Assembly: GCA_946999025.1 (NCBI GenBank)
Contig: CAMQBP010000136.1
Span: forward strand, 1-5,792
Length of the DNA stretch: 5,792 nucleotides
Reading direction: 5' to 3'
DNA from: an uncultured Prevotella sp.
Lineage (GTDB): Bacteria; Bacteroidota; Bacteroidia; Bacteroidales; Bacteroidaceae
How positions within the stretch are numbered: position 1 is the first letter of the stretch; each line of letters opens with the position of its first letter. Of this stretch, positions 5,075 through 5,792 are shown one piece after another. Under the pieces are notes generated by a model. The model did not search any database and was not told the DNA's origin. It worked only from the letters and a program-made list of their open reading frames with translations. Made by a program: the position numbers and the translations under genes.

Positions 5075-5082
5075 TAACTTTG
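5075..5082 (+). promoter_or_regulatory. Putative -7 element of the parA promoter
   Basis: TAACTTTG matches TAnnTTTG exactly and lies 33 bp before the parA ATG, implying a start near 5087 and a leader of about 29 nt. The only nearby upstream TTTG (5057-5060) is 14 bp away, shorter than the usual 19-21, so the -33 element is weak or absent. The ACTTTG hexamer is repeated at 5055-5060 and 5077-5082. Confidence 0.5.
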
Positions 5083-5115
5083 CAACAATTTAATGTCTTT
5101 AGAAGGATACTGAAA

Positions 5116-5792
5116 ATGGGAAAAATCATAGCTTTAGCGAATCAAAAAGGTGGTGTAGGCAAGACCACCACCACCATCAATCTGGGCGCATCATTGGCTA
5201 CGCTCGAGAAATCGGTACTCATCGTCGATGCCGATCCACAGGCCAACGCTTCCAGCGGTCTGGGCGTAGACATCAAGGAGGTGGACTGTTCGCTTTACGA
5301 ATGCATCATCAACAAGGCTGACGTGCGTGATGCCATCTACACAACAGACATTACCGGACTGGACATCATACCGAGCCACATCGACCTGGTGGGCGCCGAG
5401 ATAGAGATGTTGAACCTGGACAACCGAGAAAAAGTAATCAAGAACATTCTGGATCCCATCCGCGAAGACTACGATTACATACTCATTGATTGCAGTCCGT
5501 CACTGGGTTTGATTACGGTAAACGCGCTCACGGCATCCGACTCGGTCATCATTCCCGTGCAATGTGAATATTTCGCCCTGGAAGGTATCAGCAAACTGCT
5601 CAACACCATCAAGATTATTAAGAGCAAACTGAACCCGAAGTTGGAAATCGAAGGTTTTCTCTTGACGATGTACGACAGTCGTCTGAGGCTGGCCAATCAG
5701 ATATACGACGAGGTGAAGCGGCACTTCCAGGAGCTGGTCTTCAAGACGGTGATTCAGCGAAACGTGAAGCTCAGCGAAAGTCCGAGCCACGG
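5116..5792 (+). CDS. parA: ParA/Soj chromosome-partitioning ATPase (3' end cut by window)
   Basis: ParA is a deviant Walker-type ATPase that binds DNA non-specifically when ATP-bound and, with ParB at parS sites, segregates the replication origin. Seen: 225 codons from ATG 5116 to the window edge, with no stop. The deviant Walker A KGGVGKTTT is at 11-19, including the signature Lys11 and the P-loop Lys16. Walker A' LIVDADPQAN is at 35-44 with Asp38 and Asp40, and Walker B ILIDCSPS is at 122-129 with Asp125. The visible end, VKLSESPSH, is the conserved C-terminal motif of chromosomal Soj-type ParA proteins, so only about 30 residues are missing. The absence of an N-terminal helix-turn-helix marks it as the short chromosomal type rather than plasmid P1-type ParA. 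From memory, parB usually follows in Bacteroidales. The start fits the family (MGKIIALANQKGG) and sits just after an A-rich stretch. Confidence 0.95.
   Translation, partial: MGKIIALANQKGGVGKTTTTINLGASLATLEKSVLIVDADPQANASSGLGVDIKEVDCSLYECIINKADVRDAIYTTDITGLDIIPSHIDLVGAEIEMLNLDNREKVIKNILDPIREDYDYILIDCSPSLGLITVNALTASDSVIIPVQCEYFALEGISKLLNTIKIIKSKLNPKLEIEGFLLTMYDSRLRLANQIYDEVKRHFQELVFKTVIQRNVKLSESPSH

Noticed and set aside
5191..5790. Minus-strand frames opposite parA
   Set aside because: The plus strand carries an uninterrupted ParA with Walker A, A' and B motifs to the window end.

Overview
The window reads as chromosomal DNA of a Bacteroidota bacterium, most likely order Bacteroidales and probably Prevotella-like. 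Three things point there. The protein sequences fit Bacteroidales versions of FtsH, CdsA, LpxB, SurE and ParA. The upstream regions carry the TAnnTTTG '-7' promoter motif of this phylum, with no strong Shine-Dalgarno sequences. The non-coding gaps contain short GC/AG-rich palindromes and ACAAGTTG-type tandem repeats that I recall from Prevotella genomes. Family assignments are from motif reading and memory; no search was run.

Layout, left to right. (1) 1-198 (+): the last 65 codons of ftsH, a membrane AAA+ protease. (2) 199-430: a gap filled with repeats, two inverted copies of a ~40-bp palindromic element flanking an 8-bp and a 14-bp tandem array. (3) 431-1294 (+): cdsA, phosphatidate cytidylyltransferase. 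(4) 1295-1447: a gap with a stem-loop and a well-formed Bacteroidota promoter. (5) 1448-2569 (+): a secreted two-domain SGNH/GDSL hydrolase (GxDLY-type N-terminal domain plus Lipase_GDSL_3-type catalytic domain). (6) 2570-2879: a convergent, hairpin-rich gap with no gene. (7) 2880-4025 (-): lpxB, lipid-A-disaccharide synthase, whose last codons form one arm of a good intrinsic terminator. (8) 4117-4920 (-): surE, survival-protein nucleotidase, upstream of lpxB on the same strand. (9) 4921-5115: a divergent promoter region with a structured surE leader. (10) 5116-5792 (+): parA/soj, chromosome-partitioning ATPase, cut by the window end after 225 codons.

The genes form a housekeeping neighbourhood for envelope and chromosome maintenance. 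CdsA makes CDP-diacylglycerol for phospholipids, LpxB makes the lipid A disaccharide, FtsH performs membrane proteolysis (in E. coli it also controls lipid A synthesis through LpxC), SurE is a nucleotidase, and ParA works in origin segregation. The exported SGNH hydrolase, with its own promoter, looks like an accessory insertion into this core block. I found no convincing new multi-gene system. The points most worth a second look are the repeat-built gaps at 207-414 and 2584-2808, the cdsA start that a long-ORF caller would place inside a repeat, the terminator overlapping the lpxB stop, and the surE leader structure.
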